A stretch of DNA of 64,000 nucleotides from Roseomonas sp. Its GTDB lineage: Bacteria > Pseudomonadota > Alphaproteobacteria > Acetobacterales > Acetobacteraceae. The notes beneath the pieces were generated by a model that made no database searches, was not told the origin of the DNA, and saw only the letters and a program-made list of their open reading frames with translations. The position numbers were made by a program, and so were the translations under genes. The DNA is taken from assembly GCA_020249285.1 (NCBI GenBank), contig JADCFX010000040.1, forward strand, positions 62,001 to 126,000, given 5' to 3'. This document shows, in pieces, positions 9,699 to 18,892 of this stretch (positions are counted from its first letter, which is position 1; each line of letters starts with the position of its first letter).

Positions 9699-10025
9699 TC
9701 TTGGGCACGCCATAGAGAGCGCGATCTGTTATAGGAAATATATCACACCCTAAGCCTGGAAATTCGTGACCATTTTTTCATTTATTTTCTGAATATTCTG
9801 TAATAAGCCGGAAATTTTCTGTTATTTTTTCTGAAAACCTTAAATTTTTGTTGCGAAATCCTGAATTCCCAAGCATCAGATGCGCGCCTGCCCGGCAGCG
9901 TGGCGCCAATGCTTGATGCGTTTTTTGGCGCCCCCGCCCGGATGGGATGAATGTCCTGGCATTCCAGCACCCCTGTGTTGGGCTGCCTGGGGCCGACAAC
10001 GAACGAGGAAAGGAAGGCGTCGGTT
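9699..10025. other. Gene-free stretch with an AT-rich leader before the MHS permease
   Basis: A 327-base gap between the hypothetical gene and the MHS permease. Positions about 9,716-9,870 are far richer in A+T than the surroundings and contain three copies of TTTTCTG (9,785-9,791, 9,815-9,821 and 9,827-9,833). The last 100 bases return to high G+C. No plausible reading frame fits here. The stretch probably carries the promoter and regulatory sites of the permease; no specific operator can be named. Confidence 0.4.
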
Positions 10026-11702
10026 ATGAGTGCAACATCAACAGGCGGCGCGGCAGAACCGCGCCCAATGACCAGGGAAGAGAGGAAGGTCATTGTCGCC
10101 TCCTCCCTCGGCACGGTTTTCGAATGGTATGATTTTTATCTTTACGGGTCGCTGGCCGCCGTTATCGGCGCCAACTTCTTCAGCCAATACCCTGAAACCA
10201 CCCGCAATATCTTCGCGCTGATCGCCTTTGCCGCCGGCTTCCTGGTGCGCCCCTTTGGCGCGCTGTTCTTTGGCCGGTTGGGCGATCTGGTCGGACGCAA
10301 ATATACCTTCCTGATTACCATCCTCATTATGGGTGCTTCCACCTTCGTGGTCGGCATTCTGCCCACATCGGACCAGATCGGCATTATCGCCCCGATCGTG
10401 CTGATCATTCTGCGGCTGCTGCAAGGCTTGGCGCTGGGGGGCGAATATGGCGGTGCGGCGACCTATGTGGCCGAACACGCCCCGCATGGGCGGCGCGGCT
10501 TCTACACCAGCTTCATTCAGATCACCGCAACCGCGGGCTTGTTCTTGTCGCTGCTGGTGATCCTGTTCACGCAGCTGGCGGTGGGGCCGGATAATTTCCG
10601 CGCCTGGGGCTGGCGCATACCTTTCCTGCTTTCCATTGTGCTGCTTGGCATTTCCGTCTGGATCCGCTTGCAGATGGAAGAAAGCCCAGCCTTTCAAAAG
10701 ATGAAGGCCGAAGGCAAGCATTCCAAGGCGCCGATTTCGGAAGCCTTCTTCCAGTGGAAGAACGCGAAGGTGGCGCTATTCGCGCTGCTCGGCCTGGTCG
10801 CTGGTCAGGCGGTGGTGTGGTACACGGGCCAGTTCTATGCGCTGTTCTTCCTGGGTCAGGTGCTCAAGGTGGATAGCTTCACCACGAATATGCTCGTTGC
10901 CTGGTCCCTGGTGCTGGGTTCTGGCGGCTTCGTGCTGTTTGGCTGGCTGTCTGACAGGATTGGCCGCAAACCGATCATCCTGGGCGGCTGCCTGATCGCG
11001 GCGCTGACCTATTTCCCGCTGTTCAAGCTGCTGAGCGCGGAAGCCAACCCTGATCTTCACAAGGCGCACCAGACCATTGCGGTGCGGGTTGTGACAGACC
11101 CGGCGGGCTGTTCCTTCCAGTTCAACCCAACCGGCACGGCGCGCTTCACCGCACCTTGCGATATTGCCAAGGCAGCGCTGGCGCGTGCTTCGGTGAATTA
11201 CAGGGTTGAAACTGCTCCGGCGGGCACGGTTGCCACGGTGCATATCCAGGGTCAGCCGCCGCTGCCGGCCAATAGCCCGACCTTTGCACGGGATTTGGCG
11301 ACGGCGTTGACGGCGGCGGGCTATCCGGCGGCGTCCAACCCATCGGTCGTGAAAATGTCCTCGCCTTTCGACATTTTCCGGGAACAGCCGGCGGTGTTGA
11401 TTGGCGTGCTGACCTTGCTCGTGATCTTTGTCACGATGGTTTATGGGCCAATCGCGGCGGCGTTGGTGGAGCTATTCCCGACGCGCATTCGCTATACGTC
11501 CATGTCGCTGCCCTATCACATCGGCAATGGCTGGTTCGGTGGGCTGCTGCCGGCAACCAGCTTCGCCATGATCGCGCAGACGGGGGATGTCTATTACGGG
11601 CTGTGGTATCCGATCGTGATCGCGTTGATGACGGTGGTGATCGGCATCTTCTTCGTGCCGGAAACCAAGGACCGCGACATCTACGCGGAAGACGACAAGT
11701 AA
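10026..11702 (+). CDS. MHS-family MFS transporter (metabolite:H+ symporter) with large insertion
   Basis: A 558-residue permease of the major facilitator superfamily, MHS subgroup (ShiA/ProP/KgtP relatives). Typical landmarks are SLGTVFEWYDFYLYG near residue 30, the loop GRLGDLVGRKYTF, and GGEYGGAATYVAEHAP. I start at the ATG giving MSATSTGG, which has GGAAAGGAAGG just upstream; the longer frame has no such site. Members are usually 430-450 residues. This one carries an extra segment of about 110 residues (roughly 338-450) between two helices, containing two Cys and predicted beta-rich. It lies within the organic-acid module, and a terminator follows the gene. Substrate unknown. Confidence 0.88.
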   Translation: MSATSTGGAAEPRPMTREERKVIVASSLGTVFEWYDFYLYGSLAAVIGANFFSQYPETTRNIFALIAFAAGFLVRPFGALFFGRLGDLVGRKYTFLITILIMGASTFVVGILPTSDQIGIIAPIVLIILRLLQGLALGGEYGGAATYVAEHAPHGRRGFYTSFIQITATAGLFLSLLVILFTQLAVGPDNFRAWGWRIPFLLSIVLLGISVWIRLQMEESPAFQKMKAEGKHSKAPISEAFFQWKNAKVALFALLGLVAGQAVVWYTGQFYALFFLGQVLKVDSFTTNMLVAWSLVLGSGGFVLFGWLSDRIGRKPIILGGCLIAALTYFPLFKLLSAEANPDLHKAHQTIAVRVVTDPAGCSFQFNPTGTARFTAPCDIAKAALARASVNYRVETAPAGTVATVHIQGQPPLPANSPTFARDLATALTAAGYPAASNPSVVKMSSPFDIFREQPAVLIGVLTLLVIFVTMVYGPIAAALVELFPTRIRYTSMSLPYHIGNGWFGGLLPATSFAMIAQTGDVYYGLWYPIVIALMTVVIGIFFVPETKDRDIYAEDDK

Positions 11703-11751
11703 GCATTGGTCGGGGCGGCGTTGCCGCCCTGGCTTGCTGCGTTAGTGGAGG

Positions 11752-11780
11752 CGGCGCCTGATGTGGGCGCCGCTTTTTTC
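11752..11780 (+). terminator. Rho-independent terminator of the MHS permease gene
   Basis: Perfect eight-base arms GCGGCGCC and GGCGCCGC enclose a seven-base loop and are followed by six T. It lies 50 bases after the permease stop, in the right orientation, and ends the transcript before the CBS-domain gene. Confidence 0.85.
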
Positions 11781-11816
11781 ATGCCTTGGCGGGGCCGGTT
11801 TGGGTTAAGCTAAGGC

Positions 11817-13259
11817 ATGCCCTCCACCCCATCCGGCCATGCCCCCATCACCGCGCTGACCGGCCAGACGCGTGCTGCCATGGGTGCGGCGCCACCAGCG
11901 CTGCCCGCTGCAACGCCTTTGGGGCTGGCCATCGCCGCCATGGTGGCTGCGCGGGCTTCGGCGCTGATGGTGGTGGATAGCACAGGCCGCGCCGTTGGCA
12001 TTCTGACCGAACAGGATATCGCGCGCCGTGTGGTATTTCAGCTTGGGCCGGACGCGCCACTTGCCGCTGCCATGACCGCGCCATTGATTGCCTGCGCCCC
12101 GGATGAGGGGCTATGGCGCGCCATTGCACTGCTCCGCCAACACGGGCTCAGGCACTTGCCCGTGCTGGATGAAGGCGGGCGCTGCCTTGGCATGCTGCAT
12201 CGGGCGGAGGCTTTAGCGGCTGTCTCGGGCGGCTTGCTCAGCCATCTTGAAGCGCTATCCGGTGATGTCGCCGCCATCAAAGCCGCGCAGGCCGGCATCG
12301 CCCGCGCGCTGCTCGCGGAAGGGTTGAGTGCGGAAGCCGTGGTGCGGTTGGTGAATGGCATCAATCTTGATCTACATCGGCGGATTCTGGCGGAAACCCT
12401 CGCCGATCACGGCCCGGCGCCGGTGCCCTTCACCCTGCTGGTCATGGGCAGCCTTGGGCGCGGCGAGAGCCTGCTGACGCCGGATCAGGATAATGGCCTG
12501 ATGCTGCAAGACTACCCCGATCAGGACCACGACGCAGTAGATGGCTGGTTTCGCCCCTTCACCGAGGATTTCAACCAACGCCTGGATCAGGCGGGCTTTC
12601 CGCTGTGTCCTGGCGGGATCATGGCGCGCAACCCGCTCTGGCGTAAAACCGCGCGGCAATGGCGGGATCAGATGGGCATCTGGTCCAATCGCCGGGCCGG
12701 TGCCGCGCTGCTGTTCGGCGATATCGTGTTTGATTTCCGCCCAGTGCAGGGCGATGCCGCTGAGGCTGCTTCGCTCCGTCAAAATCTAGCCGGGCTATTG
12801 GCGTCGCGCCCGGCCTGGCTAGCCTCCATGGCGGCGCAGAATGCCAGCCTTCATGTGGGGCTGACGCTATTTGGCGGCTTTGCGGATGATGAGCCCGGCC
12901 CCGGCAGCCGGACGGATTTGAAGCTGCATGGGCTGATGCCCTTGGTGGCCGCCACCCGGCTTTTGGCACTGCGCGATGGTATTGCCGAAACGGGGACGGC
13001 GCAGCGTATCGCAGCCCTGGCCGCGCGTGGCAGCATCGCGGCGCGGGAGGCGAGCGCCTTGCAAGCCGCCTTTGCCCTGCTGTTGGATGTGCTGCTGCGC
13101 CAGCAATTGGCTGATCTGGCGGCAGGCCGCCGCCCGGGCAATCTGGTGGATACGGTGGCCATGCCCAAAGACACCCGGCAGGCATTGCGGGAGGCGCTGA
13201 GGGCGGTGCGCAGCTTCTCCCGCACCAGCTTCGCCGGCTTTACTGGTGAGATTTGGTAG
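11817..13259 (+). CDS. CBS-domain / DUF294 putative nucleotidyltransferase
   Basis: A soluble protein of 480 residues. Residues of about 10-130 form a CBS pair (ASALMVVDSTGRAVGILTEQDI, then HGLRHLPVLDEGGRCLGMLH). Residues of about 150-300 form the DUF294 nucleotidyltransferase-like domain with the GSLGRGE motif near 211 followed by DQDNGLM, resembling the GS-x-A/G-R-x-E and DxD elements of GlnD and GlnE. The remainder is the DUF294 C-terminal domain. CBS domains usually sense adenine nucleotides. In many Proteobacteria this gene sits with a DnaQ-like exonuclease, a DUF4212/symporter pair and an acetyl- or propionyl-CoA synthetase, as it does here. A regulatory role over that pathway is therefore likely but unproven. 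Confidence 0.85.
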   Translation: MPSTPSGHAPITALTGQTRAAMGAAPPALPAATPLGLAIAAMVAARASALMVVDSTGRAVGILTEQDIARRVVFQLGPDAPLAAAMTAPLIACAPDEGLWRAIALLRQHGLRHLPVLDEGGRCLGMLHRAEALAAVSGGLLSHLEALSGDVAAIKAAQAGIARALLAEGLSAEAVVRLVNGINLDLHRRILAETLADHGPAPVPFTLLVMGSLGRGESLLTPDQDNGLMLQDYPDQDHDAVDGWFRPFTEDFNQRLDQAGFPLCPGGIMARNPLWRKTARQWRDQMGIWSNRRAGAALLFGDIVFDFRPVQGDAAEAASLRQNLAGLLASRPAWLASMAAQNASLHVGLTLFGGFADDEPGPGSRTDLKLHGLMPLVAATRLLALRDGIAETGTAQRIAALAARGSIAAREASALQAAFALLLDVLLRQQLADLAAGRRPGNLVDTVAMPKDTRQALREALRAVRSFSRTSFAGFTGEIW

Positions 13260-13268
13260 GCAGCGCCT

Positions 13269-14033
13269 TCAGAAATGCTCTGCCGCCGCGGCCATGGCGG
13301 CAGTCATCCGGCTGCGCCGCGCCAATTCGGCCATATCATCCACGCCCCGCGCCGCGGCACGCGCCATCAGGCTGACCCAAAGGGCTGCGGTCGCTTCCGC
13401 ATCGCCCAAGGCCTGATGCCTTCCGGTGATTACAATTCCTGCGCGACCGCAGAGCCCATCAAGGGAATGATCCGCTTCCTCAGGATCCAGCCAACGCGAA
13501 GTCGCGACACTGCACAGAAACGGATTGCCTATGGCGGGCGCCCCGCGAAACTCCTCGGCAAAGATCAGGGCGCGGTCGAAGGCGGCATTATGCGCGACCA
13601 GCACATCATCGGCAATGAAATCTTGAAAGCGGGCCAGCGCTTCGGCAGCCGGTGGCGCATCGGCCACCATGGTATCGGTAATGCCGTGATAGCGGATGGA
13701 AGCGGGCGGGATGGTGCGTCCTGGATTGACCAGGGTGGTGAAGCTTGCGCGCGCCTCCCCATCGCGCAGCCGGACCGCGCCGATGGAAAGCAAGCGATCA
13801 CCGCCGCTGACATCAAGCCCGGTCGATTCCAGGTCAAACACCACATAGTTTTGCGCGATCAGCGGGCCGGCGGGGAGTGCCGTGTGGAAATGCGCCCGGG
13901 CGCGCAGAAATTCGCGCAAGGATGGTTTCAGCCCATTGCCGAGTGCGCCCAGGGCACGGCGAAGGAAGCCGCTCATCTTTGGGCGTTCCGGCAAAGGGGT
14001 GGGCGTGGCGGGGCCATGGATGGTTTCTTGCAT
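13269..14033 (-). CDS. 3'-5' exonuclease, DNA polymerase III epsilon-like
   Basis: A DnaQ-family exonuclease of about 254 residues. It shows the DEDDh motifs: Exo I VVFDLESTGLD, Exo II VAHNAAFDRALI, and a final region GRHQALGDAEATAALW with the catalytic His and Asp. The frame extends seven codons upstream to a GTG; I prefer the ATG giving MQETIHGP. It is too short and not placed to be the replicative dnaQ. The gene converges on the CBS/DUF294 gene with nine bases between their stops. This pair next to an acyl-CoA synthetase is a recurrent arrangement whose reason is not understood. Confidence 0.85.
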   Translation of the reverse strand: MQETIHGPATPTPLPERPKMSGFLRRALGALGNGLKPSLREFLRARAHFHTALPAGPLIAQNYVVFDLESTGLDVSGGDRLLSIGAVRLRDGEARASFTTLVNPGRTIPPASIRYHGITDTMVADAPPAAEALARFQDFIADDVLVAHNAAFDRALIFAEEFRGAPAIGNPFLCSVATSRWLDPEEADHSLDGLCGRAGIVITGRHQALGDAEATAALWVSLMARAAARGVDDMAELARRSRMTAAMAAAAEHF

Positions 14034-14159
14034 GGTTTGACGCCTGCTTTCCACACATTACGACGGGCCGCTTGCGTCAGGGCTTGCGCTGCGCCCCGCC
14101 AAGGCGGCACCTTGGCAGCAAGGCACAAACCACGCCGTTGCTGAAATAAGGGGGAAATC

Positions 14160-16055
14160 ATGTCCGAGGCTTCGCAATATGACGCGACCCATGCGCGCTG
14201 GCGGCGCGACCCGGAAGCCTATTGGGCGGAAGCGGCGCGCGGCATTGATTGGGACCGGGCGCCGGGGCGCATTTTTGATGCCTCGATGGGGGTTTATGGC
14301 CGCTGGTTTCCCGATGCGGCATTGAATACCTGCCACAATGCCGTGGATCGCCATGTTGCCGCCGGGCGCGGGCAGCAGGATGCGATCATCTATGACAGCC
14401 CCATGACTGGGCAAATTCAGCGCATCACCTATGCCGAATTGCAGACCCGCGTGGCGAAGCTGGCGGGCGCACTGGCGGCGCGCGGCATCAGCAAGGGTGA
14501 TCGCGTGGTGATCTATATGCCCATGGTGCCGGAAGCGGCGATTGCCATGCTGGCGACTGCGCGGCTTGGTGCTGTCCATTCCGTGGTGTTTGGCGGTTTT
14601 GCCGCCGCCGAATTGGCTTCCCGCATTGCCGATGCCAAGCCCAAGGCCATCATCAGCGCATCCTGCGGGTTGGAACCGGGGCGCGTGGTGAAATACAAAC
14701 CGCTATTGGATGAAGCGATTGCGCTTTCGCCGCATAAGCCATCATCCGTGCTGATCCTGCAAAGGCCAGAAGCACCTTGTGAAATGATCGCAGGCCGCGA
14801 TGAGGATTTGCTGGTGGCCGAAGCCGAAGCCGCGCCGCATGCATGCGTTTCCGTCGCCGCCACTGATCCGCTTTATATCCTCTACACCTCAGGCACCACG
14901 GGCCAGCCCAAGGGGATTTTGCGCGACAATGGCGGGCATGCGGTGGCGCTGCATCATTCCATGGAATTGGTTTATGGCATGAAGCCCGGCGATGTTTACT
15001 GGGCGGCGTCGGATGTAGGCTGGGTGGTTGGGCATTCCTATATTGTCTATGCGCCGCTGCTGGCCGGCTGCACCACGGTGCTGTTTGAAGGCAAGCCTGT
15101 CGGCACGCCGGACCCTGGCACTTTCTGGCGTGTTTGCGCGGATCATGGGGTGAAGCTGTTATTCACCGCCCCCACCGCCATTCGCGCCATCAAGAAGGAA
15201 GACCCGGAAGGCATTTTTCTCAAGAAATATGATTTGTCGAAGCTTGAGGCGCTTTATCTGGCCGGGGAGCGTTGTGACCCCGACACCATCCTTTGGTCGG
15301 AACGCCTGCTGCAAAAGCCGGTGGTGGATCATTGGTGGCAGACGGAAACCGGCTGGACCATTACCGGCAATTTCCGAGGGCTCGGCCTTTTCCCAACCCG
15401 CGCCGGTTCCGGCGGCAAGCCCGCGCCTGGCTATGATGTGGTGGTGCTGGATGAGGCCGGGCACCCCGTGCCGCGCGGGCAGATTGGTAGCCTGGCGGTG
15501 AAACTGCCCTTGCCGCCCTCAGCCTTGCCGACGCTCTACAATGCAGATGAGCGCTTTAAGGAAGCCTATCTGTCGCATTTTGAAGGCTATTACAGCACCG
15601 CCGATGCGGGGATGATTGACGCAGAAGGCTATGTTTCGGTGATGAGCCGGACGGATGATATCATCAATGTCGCGGGGCATAGGCTTTCGACGGGTGCCAT
15701 GGAGGAAGTGCTGGCCGCCCACCCAGATATCGCCGAATGCGCCGTGGTTGGGGTGCGCGATACGCTGAAGGGGCAGGTGCCGCTGGGCTTGGTGGTGGTG
15801 AAATCCGGCGTGAATAAGCCGGAAGATACGCTGGCGCGGGAATTGATCGGGCTGGTGCGCGAAAAGATCGGCCCTGTTGCCGCCTTCAAGGATGCGAAGG
15901 TGGTGGCCCGCCTGCCAAAAACCCGCAGCGGCAAAATTCTGCGCGCAACCATGCGCAAAATTGCGGATGCCGAACCCTATACCGTACCACCCACCATTGA
16001 TGATCCGGCGATTTTGGATGAGATAACCATCGTGCTGAAAGGCGCGATGCGTTGA
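14160..16055 (+). CDS. prpE: Propionyl-CoA synthetase-type acyl-CoA synthetase
   Basis: A 631-residue AMP-forming enzyme that activates propionate (or acetate) to its CoA thioester in the cytoplasm. It shows the adenylation core YTSGTTGQPKGI near residue 241, the QTETGW motif near residue 396, and the C-terminal KTRSGKILRATMRK segment that contains the catalytic Lys regulated by acetylation in Acs and PrpE enzymes. Length and the N-terminal RDPEAYWAEAARGIDWD block fit PrpE rather than Acs. The ribosome binding sequence AAGGGGGAA lies just before the ATG. The nearby symporter would supply its substrate. No prpB, prpC or prpD gene is in the window, so acetate is an alternative. Confidence 0.9.
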   Translation: MSEASQYDATHARWRRDPEAYWAEAARGIDWDRAPGRIFDASMGVYGRWFPDAALNTCHNAVDRHVAAGRGQQDAIIYDSPMTGQIQRITYAELQTRVAKLAGALAARGISKGDRVVIYMPMVPEAAIAMLATARLGAVHSVVFGGFAAAELASRIADAKPKAIISASCGLEPGRVVKYKPLLDEAIALSPHKPSSVLILQRPEAPCEMIAGRDEDLLVAEAEAAPHACVSVAATDPLYILYTSGTTGQPKGILRDNGGHAVALHHSMELVYGMKPGDVYWAASDVGWVVGHSYIVYAPLLAGCTTVLFEGKPVGTPDPGTFWRVCADHGVKLLFTAPTAIRAIKKEDPEGIFLKKYDLSKLEALYLAGERCDPDTILWSERLLQKPVVDHWWQTETGWTITGNFRGLGLFPTRAGSGGKPAPGYDVVVLDEAGHPVPRGQIGSLAVKLPLPPSALPTLYNADERFKEAYLSHFEGYYSTADAGMIDAEGYVSVMSRTDDIINVAGHRLSTGAMEEVLAAHPDIAECAVVGVRDTLKGQVPLGLVVVKSGVNKPEDTLARELIGLVREKIGPVAAFKDAKVVARLPKTRSGKILRATMRKIADAEPYTVPPTIDDPAILDEITIVLKGAMR

Positions 16056-16312
16056 GCGATTTTTGGCCATATGAGAAACCTTGTCCTCCGCAGCATTCAT
16101 CATAAACTGCGGTGCGACGGAGATGATCCAGGACATGGAATAGTCCAGCCGCCGACGATCTGCTTAATTCACGGGGTTTGCTGGGACGCATACCAAATAT
16201 GTTGATCGCCCCAAGAATCCTATATGTCCGAGGTTTCTGCTCCCAGGCTGATGAGAGACGGTCAGCGCCGTCGCTTCGCCACGATCAATCGCCCGCGCGG
16301 GAACCGGCTGCC

Positions 16313-16852
16313 TCACCAAAAATGCTGATTATTCAGGGCGGCAACGCAGGTACTCGGACCCTGTAACGGGGTGAGACCACTTCCTTGCAGCGACTGGCCA
16401 AGCCAACCATGCGGCTGGCTGAGCGGCAGCGGTGGTCGGGCGTCCTCTTCGCCCACGACGGTGAAGCCCAGCTTTCCGTAAAAACGAGGGTCGCCATAAG
16501 TCATTAAGATATCAACACCGGCTTCGCGCAGCTTGTCCAGTACATGCTGCAGCAGGGCTTGGCCGATCCCTTGTCCCTGGCTATCGGACGCAACGGCCAT
16601 GGGCGAGAGCAGAAACACCTTACGCGCGTCATGCGCATAAGCCAGTCGGGTGATTATCACCCCAGCAACCAGCGCCCCGTCTTTCAAGGCAGTAAATACA
16701 TGGATATCTTCCGGCGATGTCTCAGTCAGGAGATTCTGCACAAGACCGCCAATCACGGCACCCTCTGTCACACCCTCTGCGGCGCTGAACGTGGCTCTGA
16801 AGAGTTCAGTGATCCTCGCTACTTGGCCCTCATATTGCGTTGAAAATTCCAT
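16313..16852 (-). CDS. GNAT-family N-acetyltransferase
   Basis: A 179-residue protein with the acetyl-CoA binding motif of the GNAT fold, LSPMAVASDSQGQGIGQALL near residues 80-99, followed by GDPRFYGKLGF, a hallmark of the YhbS-like group. The acceptor substrate is unknown. Base composition of the gene and of the flanks (about 16,060-16,980) is visibly lower in G+C than the neighbouring genes, and the gene has no partner, which would fit a recent arrival. No repeat or integrase supports this directly. Confidence 0.85.
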   Translation of the reverse strand: MEFSTQYEGQVARITELFRATFSAAEGVTEGAVIGGLVQNLLTETSPEDIHVFTALKDGALVAGVIITRLAYAHDARKVFLLSPMAVASDSQGQGIGQALLQHVLDKLREAGVDILMTYGDPRFYGKLGFTVVGEEDARPPLPLSQPHGWLGQSLQGSGLTPLQGPSTCVAALNNQHFW

Positions 16853-17000
16853 TGCTCATCCTTCCGAATCTATCGAAGACAAATAATGCCTTGGAGAGAT
16901 CTGGAGTGTTTGCGGGCAGCAAAGGCAAGAATGAAAAAACATCGTGGGATGTTGGAGCTTGGCGAAGTGACGCAACACGACCCGCCATCGTCCGTCCTCC

Positions 17001-17429
17001 CTAATCCTCAATACCATCGCGGTTTTCAATGCTCATGAAGGTGGCGGTCAGGAAGGCGATCATCTTTTCCTGATCGGCGGTGACGGTGAAGATTTCCGTC
17101 TGCACCAAGGTAAGCGTGCGACCAGCCTTCAGCACCTTACCGCGCGCAACAATGCGGTCCCCGCCAGCCGGTGCGAGGAAATTGATTTTCATTTCCGTCG
17201 TCAGCACACCGCGATTGGCGGGCATGAGGCTGAGCGCCGCATAGCCCGCCGCACTATCGGCAATGGCGGTCAGCGCGCCGCCATGAACAAAGCCATGCTG
17301 TTGCGAAAGCTCCGGCTTTGGCGTCAGGGAGATTTCTACCTGCCCCGGCGCGATGCTGGTCATCGCCGCGCCAAAAAGCCGCATCAGCCCCTGCTTGGCG
17401 AAGCTTTGGCGCAGGCGGGTTTCCATCAC
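17001..17429 (-). CDS. PaaI-family (hotdog) acyl-CoA thioesterase
   Basis: A 142-residue hotdog-fold protein. The landmark QQHGFVHGGALTAIADSAAGYAA near residues 45-67 matches the PaaI group, with the HGG turn and the acidic residue on the central helix. Such enzymes hydrolyse CoA thioesters, often of aromatic acids. It follows the YebC gene on the same strand by eleven bases, so the two are probably co-transcribed. The exact substrate cannot be inferred. Confidence 0.85.
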   Translation of the reverse strand: MMETRLRQSFAKQGLMRLFGAAMTSIAPGQVEISLTPKPELSQQHGFVHGGALTAIADSAAGYAALSLMPANRGVLTTEMKINFLAPAGGDRIVARGKVLKAGRTLTLVQTEIFTVTADQEKMIAFLTATFMSIENRDGIED

Positions 17430-17440
17430 GCTGATGGCGC

Positions 17441-18163
17441 CTATTCCACTTCAAGATTGGCGTAGATGTTCTGGATGTCATCGTGATCATCCAAAAGATC
17501 GAGCAGCTTGACCACATCCTTGGCGCGTTCTTCATCCAGCTTGATGTCATTGGTGGACCACCATTCAAGCTTGGCCGCTTCCGCCGTGCCGAAGCGCGCT
17601 TCCAGCGCATCGCGCACCGCAGCGAAATCCTCGACGCTGGTCGAAATTTCATGCCCGTCTTCGGTGCTTTCCACATCCTCGGCGCCGGCTTCAATGGCGG
17701 CTTCCAGCATGGCATCGGCTGAAGCAACCTCCGACTTGTAGCGCAGCACGCCCTTGCGTTCGAATTGGAAGGCGACCGAGTTTGTCTCCCCCAGCGCTCC
17801 ACCATTCTTGGCGAACATGGACCGCAAATCACCGCCCGTGCGGTTGCGGTTATCGGTCAAAGCCTCGGCGATGATGGCGATGCCATGCGCGCCATAGCCT
17901 TCATAGCGCACTTCTTCATAATCCTCACCCTGGCCGGCGGTCACCGCGCGCTTGATGGCGCGGTCAATCGTGTCGCGTGTCATATTCGCAGTCAGCGCGG
18001 CTTTCACGGCGGCGCGCAGCCGTGGATTGGCCGCCGGATCAGGCATGCCGATTTTGGCTGAGACGGTGATTTCGCGGATCAGCTTACCAAAGGCCTGGGC
18101 TTTTTTGGCACCCTGGGCCGCCTTGCGGTGCATAACGTTTTTCGCGTGGGAATGGCCGGCCAT
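17441..18163 (-). CDS. YebC/PmpR-family regulator (TACO1 homologue)
   Basis: A 240-residue protein of the universal YebC family, which has been described as a DNA-binding regulator and more recently as a factor easing ribosome stalling. It begins [19 protein letters not shown], the nearly invariant N-terminus, so I start there and not at the 44-codon upstream extension. Further landmarks are [12 protein letters not shown] and the acidic mid-region [19 protein letters not shown]. Nothing unusual is seen. Confidence 0.93.
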   Translation of the reverse strand: MAGHSHAKNVMHRKAAQGAKKAQAFGKLIREITVSAKIGMPDPAANPRLRAAVKAALTANMTRDTIDRAIKRAVTAGQGEDYEEVRYEGYGAHGIAIIAEALTDNRNRTGGDLRSMFAKNGGALGETNSVAFQFERKGVLRYKSEVASADAMLEAAIEAGAEDVESTEDGHEISTSVEDFAAVRDALEARFGTAEAAKLEWWSTNDIKLDEERAKDVVKLLDLLDDHDDIQNIYANLEVE

Positions 18164-18255
18164 TGCCGTAACTCTCAGTGATTGGAGGACAGAGGCGCGG
18201 CTTATATCCGGGGCCGGGGATGGCGCCAAGCGCAGGCCATGGGCAGAATGGGCCC

Positions 18256-18885
18256 ATGGAACAGACCGCCTCCCCCGATCCTTTCGCCATCGCAAGCCTG
18301 GAAGCGCTGGCGCGGCATTATGAAGCCCCCAGCGAGCGGGCGCTGAAGAAGGTCGCGCCCAGGCTGGATGACACGGCGCGCAACTTCATCGCGGCGAGCC
18401 CTTTTTGCATTCTGACCACCATCGGCCATAACGGGCCGCATGCTACGCCGCGCGGCGATGCGCCGGGCTTTGTTGCCTGCATGGAGAATGGCTCACTCGC
18501 CTTGCCGGATCGGCGCGGCAATAATCGCTTGGATGGGCTGCGCGATATCATTGAAGATCCTCGCGTCGCGCTTTTGTTCCTGATCCCGGGCGTGGCTGAG
18601 GCGCTGCGTGTGGGCGGGACAGCGCGCATCACCACCGATCCCGCACTTTGCGCGCGTTTTGTGGAGCGCGGTAAGGCGCCCTCCAGCGTAATCCTGATCA
18701 GCCCGCGGGAGGTTTATATGCAATGCGCGAAATCCATCCTGCGATCACGCCTTTGGGGCGATGCGCCGCGCCCGGCTGGTGTGCCGACAGCGGGGGAGAT
18801 GATCGCATCGCATACTGGCGGCATGGTTGATTCTGCCGCGTATGATGCCACAGCGCCAGCGCGGCTTGCAGAGACGCTTTACTAA
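18256..18885 (+). CDS. Pyridoxamine 5'-phosphate oxidase-like flavin-binding protein
   Basis: A 209-residue protein of the split-barrel FMN-binding superfamily, the subgroup annotated as MSMEG_1061-like pyridoxamine 5'-phosphate oxidase family. Landmarks are [21 protein letters not shown] near residues 50-70, [16 protein letters not shown] and the late [18 protein letters not shown] start at the ATG giving MEQTASPD; the longer frame overlaps the yebC upstream region. It may bind a flavin and reduce small molecules, but its substrate is unknown. It converges with the phosphodiesterase gene, eight bases apart. Confidence 0.8.
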   Translation: MEQTASPDPFAIASLEALARHYEAPSERALKKVAPRLDDTARNFIAASPFCILTTIGHNGPHATPRGDAPGFVACMENGSLALPDRRGNNRLDGLRDIIEDPRVALLFLIPGVAEALRVGGTARITTDPALCARFVERGKAPSSVILISPREVYMQCAKSILRSRLWGDAPRPAGVPTAGEMIASHTGGMVDSAAYDATAPARLAETLY

Positions 18886-18892
18886 AGGCGCT

